DNA of 64,000 bases from the NCBI GenBank assembly GCA_023450615.1, contig JAEXGT010000016.1, forward strand, positions 1-64,000, read 5' to 3'. The DNA is from Pseudomonadota bacterium. GTDB taxonomy: Bacteria; Pseudomonadota; Alphaproteobacteria; Rhizobiales; Beijerinckiaceae. Below, in pieces: positions 1 to 8,726 of this stretch; the stretch's first letter is position 1, and every line of letters begins with the position of its first letter. A program made the position numbers and the translations under genes. The notes beneath the pieces were generated by a model. That model made no database searches, was not told the origin of the DNA, and was given only the letters and a program-made list of their open reading frames with translations.

Positions 1-3000
1 TCGCCGAGGTCACGACTGCCGTCGCCATGGGTGACCTGTCGAAGAAGATCACTGTGGAGGTGCGAGGCGAAATCCTCGAGTTGAAGAACACCATCAACAC
101 GATGGTGGACCAGCTCAATTCCTTCGCATCTGAAGTGACACGCGTTGCGAAAGAGGTGGGGTCCGAAGGCAAGCTCGGTGGTCAGGCCCAGGTGCGCGGC
201 GTTGCCGGCACATGGAAAGATCTGACCGACAACGTGAACATGATGGCCGCGAACCTGACCGGCCAGGTGCGTAACATCGCCGAGGTCACGACCGCCGTCG
301 CCATGGGCGACCTGTCCAAGAAAATTACTGTGGCGGTTGAGGGCGAGATTTTGGAGTTGAAGAACACCATCAACACCATGGTGGATCAGCTCAACTCCTT
401 CGCGGGCGAGGTGACCCGCGTGGCGCGCGAAGTGGGCACCGAAGGCAAGCTCGGCGGACAGGCCCAAGTGCGCGGCGTCGGCGGCGTCTGGAAAGATTTG
501 ACCGACAACGTGAATATGATGGCGGCGAACCTGACTGGTCAGGTGCGTAACATCGCAGAGGTCACAACGGCGGTTGCCAACGGTGACCTGTCAAAGAAGA
601 TCACGGTGGATGTACGCGGTGAGATTCTTGAGCTGAAATCCACCATCAACACGATGGTGGATCAACTCAACTCCTTCGCTTCAGAAGTGACCCGTGTGGC
701 GCGCGAAGTGGGCATTGAAGGCAAGCTCGGCGGCCAGGCCCAGGTGCGCGGGGTGGCCGGCACTTGGAAGGACCTGACTGACAACGTGAATATGATGGCG
801 AACAATCTCACCGGACAGGTGCGTGGTATCGCCAGCGTTGTGACGGCTGTTGCAGAAGGCGACCTCAAGCGTAAGCTCACCGTGGATGCGAAGGGCGAGA
901 TCGCAGCGCTCGCTGATACGATCAACGAAATGATCGACACGCTTGCGACTTTCGCAGACCAAGTGACAAACGTGGCCCGCGAAGTGGGCGTCGAAGGAAA
1001 GCTGGGTGGCCAGGCAAGGGTGCCGGGGGCCGCAGGTCTGTGGCGTGACCTGACCGACAACGTGAACCAACTGGCTGCGAACCTGACCACTCAGGTGCGC
1101 GCCATCGCTGACGTGGCGACCGCTGTGACGAAGGGTGACCTTACCCGGTCGATCTCGGTAGAAGCCTCCGGTGAGCTTGCCTCGCTGAAGGACAACGTCA
1201 ACGAGATGATCCGCAATCTGCGCGATACAACGCTCAAGAATGCAGAACAGGATTGGCTCAAGACGAACCTCGCGAAGTTTACGCGCATGCTGCAGGGTGA
1301 GCGTGACCTCACCACCGTGTCCAATATGATCCTGTCGGAGATTGCTCCACTGGTGAATGCGCAGCATGGCGTGTTCTACACGATGGACAACGACGGCAAC
1401 GAGCCCCTCTTGGAACTCGTTGCATCCTATGCCTTCACGGAGCGCAAGCACCTCAACAACCGCTTTCGTCTCAAGGAAGGCCTGGTCGGTCAGGTGGCCT
1501 ATGAGAAGAAGCGTATTCTCGTCTCCAATGCCCCAGGCGACTACATCGCCATCAGCTCGGCTTTGGGTGAGGCTCCGCCGCTCAACATTATTGTGCTCCC
1601 AGTGTTGTTCGAGCAGGAGGTGAAGGCCGTCATCGAGCTCGCCTCGTTCAGCCGGTTCTCGGAAACGCATCAGTCGTTCCTCGATCAGCTCACTGAGTCC
1701 ATCGGTATCGTTCTCAACACGATTGCCGCCAATATGCGGACCGAAGGTCTGCTCAAGCAATCGCAGCTGCTCACCTCCGAGCTTCAGAGCCAGCAGGAGG
1801 AGCTGAAAAATACCAATGATCGCTTGGAGCAACAGGCCGCGACGCTTCGCCAATCGGAAGAGCTTCTGCGTCAGCAGCAGGAAGCGCTTCAACAGTCCAA
1901 TGAAGAGCTGGAGGACAAAGCGCGGCTGCTCGAACTGCAGAAACAGGAGGTCGAGGACAAAAACCGCGAAGTCTCTATGGCCAAGACCGCTTTGGAAGAA
2001 AAGGCCGAGCAGCTGTCGTTGACCTCACGCTACAAGTCCCAGTTCCTGGCCAATATGAGCCATGAGCTGCGCACGCCGCTCAACTCCTTGCTGATCCTCT
2101 CGAAGCTTTTGACTGAAAATCCAGATGGAAATCTCAGCGACAAGCAGAAAGAGTTCGCCAAAACGATCCACGCAGCCGGTTCCGATCTTCTCGCCCTGAT
2201 TAATGACATTCTCGACCTGTCAAAGATCGAGTCCGGCACCGTGAGCATGGAGGTGACGAAGGTCGGCTTCAAGGACCTTGTCAATCATATGGAGCGCACG
2301 TTCCGCCAGATTGCAGAAGAACGGAAACTCGATTTCCATATCGATGTGGACGAGAATCTGCCGCCTACGATCCGAACGGATTCCAAGCGCCTACAGCAGG
2401 TTCTGCGCAATCTTCTCTCTAATGCCTTCAAGTTTACCGAAAAGGGCGGTGTCAGGCTTCACGTCGGCTCAGCGGAAGGCTCTCCGCTGCGGGCCGGCAG
2501 CCAGTGGATTTCCATATCCGTCACGGATACCGGCATCGGGATTCCGGAAGACAAACAGCGGATCATCTTCGAAGCATTCCAACAGGCGGACGGCACCACC
2601 AGCCGAAAGTATGGCGGAACGGGTCTTGGCCTATCGATCAGTCGAGAAATCGCCCGGCTGCTCGGCGGCGAGATCGTGGTTGCCAGCGCGCCGGGACAAG
2701 GCTCGACCTTCACCCTGTTCCTGCCTCTCGAACCGCCAGCGAACCACGGCGCTCAATCCCAGGCTCCTAATCTTCGAGGCAATGGCAGCGGAGCAACAGG
2801 AGCTATGGAGGAGGCTGCACCCACTATTCTTCGCCAGCCCTCTGCTCCCATGGCGCTTTCCGCTTCGCTTGATGACAGGCATGCCATTGTGGCTGGCGAC
2901 CGGGTGGTGCTGATCATCGAGGACGATGCGATGTTCGCATCCGTCCTGCTCGAGCTTGCGCGAGAGCAAGGCTTTAAAGGGTTGATCGCCATGGATGGCG

Positions 3001-4127
3001 CTTCGGCGCTTGCTCTTGCGCATCGCTACAAGCCACATGCGATCACGCTTGATATCGGCTTGCCGGATATGGATGGCTGGGCGCTGCTTGATCTTCTCAA
3101 GCACGATCCACGAACACGCCATGTTCCCATTCATGTCATCTCGGTGGATGATCAGAAGAAGCGTGGTCTGAGGGCTGGCGCCTTCGGCTTCCTTGAGAAG
3201 CCGGTGGACAGGGAATCTCTGATGACGGCACTCAACCGCACAAAGGATTTCATCGACCGGCCGGTGAAGAAGCTGATCCTCGTCGAGGATGACGACAATC
3301 AGCGCATGAGCATCTCCGAGCTCATGAAGGGCGAGGAGGTGGATATCATCGCCGTTGCGACCGCTGAGGAAGCGCTGGAGACAATTCAGGCTCGCCAGTT
3401 CGATTGCGCCGTGGTCGATCTCGGGTTGCCCGATCTTCCGGGAGCGGAACTCATCGAGCGCATCCGAAAGACCAAGGGGGGCGAGGAGCTTCCGATCGTT
3501 ATCTACACCGGACAGGACCTTAGTCGCGCCGAAGAGAGGCGTCTTGAGCAGATTGCCGCGACTGTCATCCTGAAGGGCGAAGGGTCTTCCGAACGGCTTC
3601 TGAACGACACGGCCCTGTTCCTGCATCGCTCCATCAACGCGATCCCGGAAGAAAGCCAGATCATCGTCGAGCCGAAGGGTGAAGCGACTCTCGAGGGGAG
3701 GAAGGTGCTGATCATCGATGATGACATGCGCAATATCTTCTCGCTGACGAGCGCTCTCGAGCAATATGGCCTCTCGGTTATCTTCGCTGAGAATGGTTTG
3801 GAGGGGATCGAGAAGCTGCGGGAAACACCGGATGTGGACATCGCTCTCGTCGATATCATGATGCCTGAGATGGATGGCTATGAGACGATGCGGGAGATCC
3901 GCAAAGATGCCCGCTATCAGGACATCCCGCTCATCGCAGTCACGGCCAAGGCCATGAAGGGGGATCGGGAGAAGTGTCTGGAGGCAGGCGCGACCGACTA
4001 TGTCTCGAAACCTGTGGACATCGATCAACTTCTCGCGGTCTTGCGCGTTCAACTGAGTCGAAGCACCTATGTGCCTGAGGGGAAGACGCACTCCAATGGT
4101 GCAGCAGAGACCGGTCTGAGGACATGA
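1..4127 (+). CDS. Multi-HAMP hybrid histidine kinase, 5' partial
   Basis: The reading frame is already open at base 3, so the N-terminus lies outside the window. Counting from the Met at 27, the visible protein has a tandem array of about 92-residue HAMP-type units (each with GDLSKKITV and LKNTINTMVDQL), a GAF domain at about 428-575 and a coiled coil. A HisKA domain follows with His679 in NMSHELRTPL, then an HATPase domain with DTGIGIPEDKQ and GGTGLGLSIS. Three receiver domains end the protein, with likely phospho-Asp at about 1009, 1131 and 1276. Multi-HAMP kinases of this kind are usually soluble or loosely membrane-tied sensors that pass phosphate through their receivers; the signal is unknown here. 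The stop overlaps the next start (ATGA), so the two kinases are translationally coupled. The family is clear; the pathway is not. Confidence 0.93.
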   Translation, partial: AEVTTAVAMGDLSKKITVEVRGEILELKNTINTMVDQLNSFASEVTRVAKEVGSEGKLGGQAQVRGVAGTWKDLTDNVNMMAANLTGQVRNIAEVTTAVAMGDLSKKITVAVEGEILELKNTINTMVDQLNSFAGEVTRVAREVGTEGKLGGQAQVRGVGGVWKDLTDNVNMMAANLTGQVRNIAEVTTAVANGDLSKKITVDVRGEILELKSTINTMVDQLNSFASEVTRVAREVGIEGKLGGQAQVRGVAGTWKDLTDNVNMMANNLTGQVRGIASVVTAVAEGDLKRKLTVDAKGEIAALADTINEMIDTLATFADQVTNVAREVGVEGKLGGQARVPGAAGLWRDLTDNVNQLAANLTTQVRAIADVATAVTKGDLTRSISVEASGELASLKDNVNEMIRNLRDTTLKNAEQDWLKTNLAKFTRMLQGERDLTTVSNMILSEIAPLVNAQHGVFYTMDNDGNEPLLELVASYAFTERKHLNNRFRLKEGLVGQVAYEKKRILVSNAPGDYIAISSALGEAPPLNIIVLPVLFEQEVKAVIELASFSRFSETHQSFLDQLTESIGIVLNTIAANMRTEGLLKQSQLLTSELQSQQEELKNTNDRLEQQAATLRQSEELLRQQQEALQQSNEELEDKARLLELQKQEVEDKNREVSMAKTALEEKAEQLSLTSRYKSQFLANMSHELRTPLNSLLILSKLLTENPDGNLSDKQKEFAKTIHAAGSDLLALINDILDLSKIESGTVSMEVTKVGFKDLVNHMERTFRQIAEERKLDFHIDVDENLPPTIRTDSKRLQQVLRNLLSNAFKFTEKGGVRLHVGSAEGSPLRAGSQWISISVTDTGIGIPEDKQRIIFEAFQQADGTTSRKYGGTGLGLSISREIARLLGGEIVVASAPGQGSTFTLFLPLEPPANHGAQSQAPNLRGNGSGATGAMEEAAPTILRQPSAPMALSASLDDRHAIVAGDRVVLIIEDDAMFASVLLELAREQGFKGLIAMDGASALALAHRYKPHAITLDIGLPDMDGWALLDLLKHDPRTRHVPIHVISVDDQKKRGLRAGAFGFLEKPVDRESLMTALNRTKDFIDRPVKKLILVEDDDNQRMSISELMKGEEVDIIAVATAEEALETIQARQFDCAVVDLGLPDLPGAELIERIRKTKGGEELPIVIYTGQDLSRAEERRLEQIAATVILKGEGSSERLLNDTALFLHRSINAIPEESQIIVEPKGEATLEGRKVLIIDDDMRNIFSLTSALEQYGLSVIFAENGLEGIEKLRETPDVDIALVDIMMPEMDGYETMREIRKDARYQDIPLIAVTAKAMKGDREKCLEAGATDYVSKPVDIDQLLAVLRVQLSRSTYVPEGKTHSNGAAETGLRT
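3..1310 (+). repeat. Tandem 276-bp HAMP-coding repeats
   Basis: The same segment (tcgcCGAGGT or a close variant) recurs at 1, 277, 553, 829 and 1105, an exact period of 276 bp, or 92 codons. The first three units are close to identical in DNA; the fourth and fifth have drifted. The array opens before the window, so the true copy number cannot be counted. It codes for the HAMP stack of the kinase and is not a CRISPR or satellite. Confidence 0.9.
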
Positions 4128-6226
4128 TGGAACGTATCGGGCAAGGCGTGCGTAATTCTGACTTGAAATCTCAGGGTTCTGCGCGTGCTTTGTCCAATCT
4201 CGTGCCGGCAAAAATTCTGGTGGTCGATGATGATCCCCGGAACCTGATTGCTGTCGAAGAGATCCTGCGAGGCCCTGGTATCGAAATCATCAAGGCGGAT
4301 TGCGGCGAGGCCGCACTCCGCGAGGTCTTGAAGTACGACTTCGCGGCCATCCTGCTCGATGTGCAAATGCCCCGCCTCGACGGCTATGAGGTCGCAGGTC
4401 TCATCCGCAACCGGTCGCGTTCCTCACGCGTGCCGATCCTGTTCCTGACGGCCTTCAACAAAGACGATATGCATGTCTTTCGCGGATACTCAGCTGGCGC
4501 AGTGGACTATGTGTTCAAGCCGATTGAGCCGCTGATCTTGAAGTCGAAAGTTGATGTTTTCGTCGATCTTTACCGCAAGACCGAAGAAATCCGGCGACAG
4601 GGCGAGGAAGAGCGCCGTCTGCTTATGGAAAACCTGCGGGTGCGCAGTGAGAAGCTCAAGACCGAGCAGGCTCTTCGGCGCCGGGAGGAACACCAATCGA
4701 TCGTTCTGGAATCCCTACCGATTGCTCTCTACACCGCATCCGTGCGAGAGGATCATCGGCAGCTCCATTTTACGAATGAGAGCATTGAGCGGATTACAGG
4801 ATTTCCGCCTAGCGCTTTCCTGGAATCCTCGGATTTCTGGTCATCCCGTCTACACCCTGACGATAGAGAGAGGGTGTTGACCCAGCTTCATGAGCTGACG
4901 GACCACGGCACCCTTACCCTGGAATATCGCTGGACATGCGCTGACGGAACCGAGCGTTTCTTCCTCGATCAAACTGTTCTAATGCACGATGATGAGGGGC
5001 GGCCGCGTGAGTTCTTTGGCATGTGGTTCGATATTACCGAGCGAAAGCAGATGGAGCAGAATCTGCTTCATGCCAGCAAGCTCGAAGCTGTTGGCCGCCT
5101 GACCGGCGGCATTGCTCATGATTTCAACAACATGCTGAGCGTCGTCATCGGCAACCTCGATCTGCTCCAGCGGGCGATCAAAGGAAATGCAAAAGCGGAG
5201 CCGCGGGTCCGGATGGCTATGGAGGGCGCACAACGCTGCGCGGATCTTACGCACAGGCTCCTCGCATTTTCTCGCCGTCAGCCCCTGCAGGTTTCCATCA
5301 TCGATGTCGGTAGCCTGATGCCGGGATTGCTGGAATTGATGCGCCGCACCTTGGGTGAGCATATCAATGTAAGCCTTCAGCTTGAGGAGGGAATTTGTCC
5401 CATTGAGGTGGACCGTGCACAACTCGAAGCTGCGTTGCTCAACCTCGCCGTCAACGCTCGCGATGCGATGGCCGATGGCGGTGATCTCTCGATTACGGTC
5501 GGTACTCAGGAACTTGATGAGACCAAGGTCGAAAATCCTGGTGATTTCGTCGCGATTTCAGTTCGCGATACAGGCATCGGCATGGCGCCGGAAGTGCTTC
5601 AACGCGTATTCGAACCGTTCTTTACGACCAAGGAAAGCGGCAAAGGAACTGGGTTGGGCCTGAGCATGGTCTACGGTTTTGTTCAGCAGTCGCACGGCCA
5701 TGTGGAGATCGACAGCGCTCCAAACGAAGGAACCACGATCCGCCTTTATCTGCCGCGGGCGCATGGAACAGCCGAGACCTTGAGCGAGAAGCAAGCACGC
5801 GATGCCGTGCCCTTCGGGGCAGGGCAAACCGTTCTTGTGGTCGAGGATAATCCCGCTGTTCGTCAGGTTGCGATTTCAACGCTGAGCTCCCTCGGCTTCG
5901 ACGTTATCGAGGCGGAGACGGGTGATGAAGCGGCGACGATGCTGAGGACCAATGACCAGATACGGCTGGTCCTTTCTGATGTACGCATGCCTGGTGGATT
6001 GAGCGGGATCGATCTTGCGCGCATCATCAAGAACGAGAAGCCGGATGTGCAAGTCATCCTGACAACGGGTTACGTAGACAACGAAGAAACGATTGAGGAC
6101 GTCGAGCTCCTTTATAAGCCATATCGCGCCACCGATCTTGCTGAGAAAATCCAGGCGCTTCTGGAGCAGTCGCATTCGGTTGCAGCGAATGTGGTGCCTC
6201 TATTGGCGACCGCGTCCGCTCGATGA
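4124..6226 (+). CDS. Hybrid histidine kinase, REC-PAS-HisKA-HATPase-REC
   Basis: This 700-residue protein opens with a receiver (KILVVDDD, phospho-Asp79 in LLDVQMPRLDG). A short coiled coil leads to a PAS domain at about 185-310 that ends in FGMWFDITERKQ. The kinase core has His332 in GGIAHDFNNMLS and an HATPase with FEPFFTTKESGKGTGLGLSM. The C-terminal receiver carries Asp619 in LSDVRMPGG. No membrane segment is seen, so it is probably cytoplasmic. Its start overlaps the stop of the multi-HAMP kinase and its stop overlaps the next gene, both by ATGA. It is a plausible partner of the first kinase, with the N-terminal receiver accepting phosphate. No DNA-binding output domain is encoded nearby. 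Confidence 0.92.
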   Translation: MMERIGQGVRNSDLKSQGSARALSNLVPAKILVVDDDPRNLIAVEEILRGPGIEIIKADCGEAALREVLKYDFAAILLDVQMPRLDGYEVAGLIRNRSRSSRVPILFLTAFNKDDMHVFRGYSAGAVDYVFKPIEPLILKSKVDVFVDLYRKTEEIRRQGEEERRLLMENLRVRSEKLKTEQALRRREEHQSIVLESLPIALYTASVREDHRQLHFTNESIERITGFPPSAFLESSDFWSSRLHPDDRERVLTQLHELTDHGTLTLEYRWTCADGTERFFLDQTVLMHDDEGRPREFFGMWFDITERKQMEQNLLHASKLEAVGRLTGGIAHDFNNMLSVVIGNLDLLQRAIKGNAKAEPRVRMAMEGAQRCADLTHRLLAFSRRQPLQVSIIDVGSLMPGLLELMRRTLGEHINVSLQLEEGICPIEVDRAQLEAALLNLAVNARDAMADGGDLSITVGTQELDETKVENPGDFVAISVRDTGIGMAPEVLQRVFEPFFTTKESGKGTGLGLSMVYGFVQQSHGHVEIDSAPNEGTTIRLYLPRAHGTAETLSEKQARDAVPFGAGQTVLVVEDNPAVRQVAISTLSSLGFDVIEAETGDEAATMLRTNDQIRLVLSDVRMPGGLSGIDLARIIKNEKPDVQVILTTGYVDNEETIEDVELLYKPYRATDLAEKIQALLEQSHSVAANVVPLLATASAR

Positions 6227-6801
6227 CCCGGCTGCCTGATATCGTCTTCATTGATTTCGAGGCTTCCTCTCTCGACAAGAAAAGCTATCCGATCGAGGTC
6301 GGCTGGGCTTTTTCAACAGGAGGGGAAGAGAGCTATCTCATAAGGCCGGCACCTGAATGGACCGATTGGTCGGCAGAGGCGGAAGCTACCCATCATATCA
6401 CGCGTGAGAAATTAACTGCGGAAGGCACGCCTCATGACGAGGTGGCCAAACGCATGCTGGAGGTGCTGTCCGGTCATGCGCTCTTCGCGACGGCACCCTC
6501 CTGGGATGGCCAATGGCTCAGCAAGCTTTTACGAGGCTCTGGTCTCCCCAGGCATGCCTTGCGCCTTCAGGATACGGATGTCGCACATGAAAGTGCCATC
6601 AAGAGCATTCTGCAAAGGGCCCACATGCCGGAGAGCGAGTTGGCGGAACGCACAAAAATTATTCTCGCAGATGCTCGGCTCAAAGATGATGAGGAAGGCG
6701 ATCCCGCCCATCGTGCTCTCGCGGATGCAAAGCGGGAATTGCGCCTATGGCGCGATGTACAGAATCGCGCTGAAGAATATGTCAGAGGATTGAGAGTTTA
6801 G
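6223..6801 (+). CDS. DEDDh-type 3'-5' exonuclease family protein
   Basis: A 192-residue protein resembling the DnaQ/RNase T exonuclease fold. The first acidic motif is IVFIDFEAS near residue 7, followed by the substrate loop ITREKL. Later acidic and His positions fit DEDDh (DTDVAHES at about 118 and AHRALADAKREL near 165). Members trim single-stranded DNA or RNA ends. The start ATG overlaps the kinase stop, so it is the third gene of a coupled operon. An exonuclease behind two sensor kinases is unexpected and its substrate cannot be inferred. It converges on the FixK-like gene with an 18-bp gap. Confidence 0.8.
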   Translation: MTRLPDIVFIDFEASSLDKKSYPIEVGWAFSTGGEESYLIRPAPEWTDWSAEAEATHHITREKLTAEGTPHDEVAKRMLEVLSGHALFATAPSWDGQWLSKLLRGSGLPRHALRLQDTDVAHESAIKSILQRAHMPESELAERTKIILADARLKDDEEGDPAHRALADAKRELRLWRDVQNRAEEYVRGLRV

Positions 6802-6819
6802 GGCTGGGCTTCTAATGGT

Positions 6820-7485
6820 TCAGGCTTCGAGCCGCTCAAGCGCGGCCTTGTCGCGCAGAATAATGGAGCGGCGGTGAGCCGGGAGTTCGATGATACCTCG
6901 GCGCTCCAATTGAGTGAGCGAGCGCGAAACGGTTTCAATAGTGAGGCCCAGATGATCAGCCATGTCGATGCGCGACATGGGGAGATCAACATGACCATCC
7001 TCCGTCAAGCGCTCGGCCATCACAAGCAGGAACGTGGCGATCTTCTCCAGTGCATGCTTGCGGCCAAGTAGAAGCATATGCTCCTGGGCGCGCTCAAGCG
7101 AGCGCATCATGGAAGCGATCACCTGATTGGCGAAGCCCTGATCGCGTGAGGCCAAGGCTTCCAGGCTGCAGCGGCGATAGGCGATGATCGTGGCGTCGCC
7201 CAGTGCTTCTGCGCTGAAGCGGTGCTCGTCACCTGATTCCATTCCGAAGATATCGCCGGGAAGATGAAAGGCGTCGATTTGACGGCGGCCGTCGCTCAGC
7301 AGCTTGAATGTGCGAATTGCACCCGAGACCACTTTGTAGAAGTAGGCGGCGCGGTCACCTTCGGCGAAAATTTCTTCGTCCTTGGCGACGGTACGGGCCG
7401 TGCCGAGTTCAGGCGACGTACGAGTCCGCAGGAGCGCAGCATTGGGGGTGATCTGGATGTTTAAGGAGGCGTGCGCGGTCTGCAT
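6820..7485 (-). CDS. fixK: FixK-like Crp/Fnr-family transcriptional regulator
   Basis: This 221-residue protein has a cyclic-nucleotide-binding-type sensor fold (EEIFAEGDRAAYFYKVVSG, LPGDIFGMES) and a C-terminal HTH in LGLTIETVSRSLTQLERRG. It lacks the N-terminal cysteine cluster of FNR, with one Cys in the sensor domain, so it should not sense oxygen through an Fe-S cluster. That is the FixK pattern: made when FixJ is phosphorylated, then activating promoters with TTGA-N6-TCAA. Four such boxes occur in this window. The ATG follows GAGAG at 5-nt spacing. An inverted repeat at 7566-7585 is a candidate FixJ site. Assignment as fixK rests on domain pattern and context. Confidence 0.85.
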   Translation of the reverse strand: MQTAHASLNIQITPNAALLRTRTSPELGTARTVAKDEEIFAEGDRAAYFYKVVSGAIRTFKLLSDGRRQIDAFHLPGDIFGMESGDEHRFSAEALGDATIIAYRRCSLEALASRDQGFANQVIASMMRSLERAQEHMLLLGRKHALEKIATFLLVMAERLTEDGHVDLPMSRIDMADHLGLTIETVSRSLTQLERRGIIELPAHRRSIILRDKAALERLEA

Positions 7486-7565
7486 CTGTGCTCTCGTCGG
7501 TGGTTCGTGTTGACGTAAGCTCAGGGGTAAACTGACGCAGCAGCGGACAAAATTCAGATGCTCTC

Positions 7566-7585
7566 CCTAAGGGATTTCCCGTAGG
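7566..7585 (-). promoter_or_regulatory. Candidate FixJ operator upstream of fixK
   Basis: CCTAAGGG, a 4-bp spacer and CCCGTAGG form an 8-bp inverted repeat with one mismatch, about 80 bp before the fixK start. A related repeat lies upstream of fixL and the core CCCTAAGGG recurs at 8089-8097. A FixJ dimer is the likely reader; this is inferred from position and recurrence only. Confidence 0.4.
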
Positions 7586-7598
7586 TGAGCCCAGAGTC

Positions 7599-7976
7599 TC
7601 AGGCAGGAGTGTTCAGGGCACCCCTGATACTATCTAGCAAAGTGCTGTCTTCCAAAGGTTTTTCAATCACTTGAGTGAAACCGGAGCGAGTGGCGCGGTT
7701 GCGCATGTCGTCTGTCGCACGGGCAGTGATCAGGATCGCTGGAAGTCGAATGAAGCGGCGACGGAGCTTGTCCATAAGCTCGACACCGTTCATGGCCGGC
7801 ATGTAATAATCTACGACAAGACAGCCGTTGGTCGGAAGCTCTGCCTCCGCAAGAAGCTCGCAGCCGCTCTCATAGAGGCGCACATCCATCCCCTCAAGCT
7901 CGAGGGCAAACTTCAGTGATTGTCGAACGGCGGCATCATCATCCACGACGATAACCGGCCCTGATGTGATGGACAT
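7599..7976 (-). CDS. Stand-alone FixJ-like receiver protein (possible FixT-like modulator)
   Basis: A 125-residue protein that is only a receiver domain. It keeps the acidic pocket (VVDDDAAVRQS), phospho-acceptor Asp56 in LVVDYYMP, Thr84 and Lys106 in VIEKPL, so it should be phosphorylatable. It has no DNA-binding domain. An upstream TTG at 8018 would add 14 residues, but the ATG at 7976 has AGGA at good spacing and is preferred. It lies between fixJ and fixK, with a FixK box 69 bp before the start. Single-domain receivers made under FixK control, such as FixT, restrain FixL in other alphaproteobacteria; whether this is a true FixT is unproven. Two cysteines are present, at 39 and 52. Confidence 0.85.
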   Translation of the reverse strand: MSITSGPVIVVDDDAAVRQSLKFALELEGMDVRLYESGCELLAEAELPTNGCLVVDYYMPAMNGVELMDKLRRRFIRLPAILITARATDDMRNRATRSGFTQVIEKPLEDSTLLDSIRGALNTPA

Positions 7977-8044
7977 GGTAAGTCCTGATGGAGGCTCTGG
8001 CTTTAGGATCTCCTGCAACCTAACCCAATTGGGAGACCGAGGGC

Positions 8045-8058
8045 TTGATATGGGTCAA
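8045..8058 (-). promoter_or_regulatory. FixK/FNR box upstream of the stand-alone receiver
   Basis: TTGATATGGGTCAA fits TTGA-N6-TCAA exactly and ends 69 bp before the receiver start, in the 114-bp gap after fixJ. It suggests that FixK drives the receiver, and perhaps itself by read-through. Confidence 0.75.
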
Positions 8059-8090
8059 TCCCATTCTGCCAGAAAGCTCAGGACAATCCC

Positions 8091-8726
8091 CTAAGGGGGT
8101 GCACCGCCCCCATCTGGTTGGATTCCCACGAGCAAGGCCATGCGGACGAGGTCCGAGAGGCTGGAGGCCTGCATCTTCGTCATGACGTTTGCCCGGTAGA
8201 TTTCGACGGTGCGAGGGCTGATTCCGAGATCGTAGGCGATCACCTTGTTGGCCTTGCCGGCGACAAGGCCCTCCAGAACTTGGCTCTCCCGTTCCGACAG
8301 TGCCTGAACCCGCGAGCGAACCTCTGCCGTTTGAGCATCCTGGTGGGCATGCTTTTCCTGCCGTTTCAGCGCAGCGCGAACGGCTGCCAGGAAAAGGTCG
8401 TCGTCGAAGGGCTTTTCGATGAAGTCGATGGCGCCTTCCTTCATGGCTTCTACGGCAAGTGGGACATCCGCGTGGCCTGTCATGACGATGACCGGTAGCG
8501 TGAAACCATTGGCTTTCAGGCGCTTGAGGAAATCTATGCCGTCAATGCCGGGCATTCGCACATCCGTGACAATGCAGCCGCCGGTCATCGTCTTTACGGT
8601 ATCGAGAAAAGCGGATGCCGATTCATGGAGCCGAACCGGCAGGCCGTCCGAGGCGAGCAAAAAGGAGAGAGATTGGCGCACGGCCAGATCGTCATCCACC
8701 ACATGTACGATCGCTTCACTCGGCAT
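8091..8726 (-). CDS. fixJ: Response regulator FixJ
   Basis: A 211-residue regulator of the FixJ/NarL class. The receiver holds DDD at 11-13, Asp55 in IVTDVRMPGIDG, the Thr of VIVMTGHAD and Lys of FIEKPF. A linker leads to a LuxR-type HTH (SERESQVLEGL, LGISPRTVEIYRANVM). When phosphorylated by FixL at low oxygen, FixJ activates fixK. The ATG lies inside the end of fixL (11-bp overlap), so the pair is translationally coupled, as usual for fixLJ. Length and spacing match known FixJ proteins. Confidence 0.93.
   Translation of the reverse strand: MPSEAIVHVVDDDLAVRQSLSFLLASDGLPVRLHESASAFLDTVKTMTGGCIVTDVRMPGIDGIDFLKRLKANGFTLPVIVMTGHADVPLAVEAMKEGAIDFIEKPFDDDLFLAAVRAALKRQEKHAHQDAQTAEVRSRVQALSERESQVLEGLVAGKANKVIAYDLGISPRTVEIYRANVMTKMQASSLSDLVRMALLVGIQPDGGGAPP

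Noticed and set aside
3..1310. Regular repeats as a CRISPR array or satellite
   Set aside because: The repeats are long, in frame and encode HAMP units; no short repeat-spacer pattern exists.
2631..4211. 526-codon open frame on the minus strand
   Set aside because: It is antisense to the receiver domains of the multi-HAMP kinase; the protein has no domain logic and is a codon-bias shadow.
7508..7521. TTGACGTAAGCTCA upstream of fixK as a FixK/FNR box
   Set aside because: Only the left half fits; the right half is CTCA instead of TCAA, so it is not counted with the four perfect sites.
7977..8018. Upstream TTG start for the stand-alone receiver
   Set aside because: The ATG at 7976 has AGGA at suitable spacing and begins just before the receiver fold; the TTG adds 14 residues outside it.
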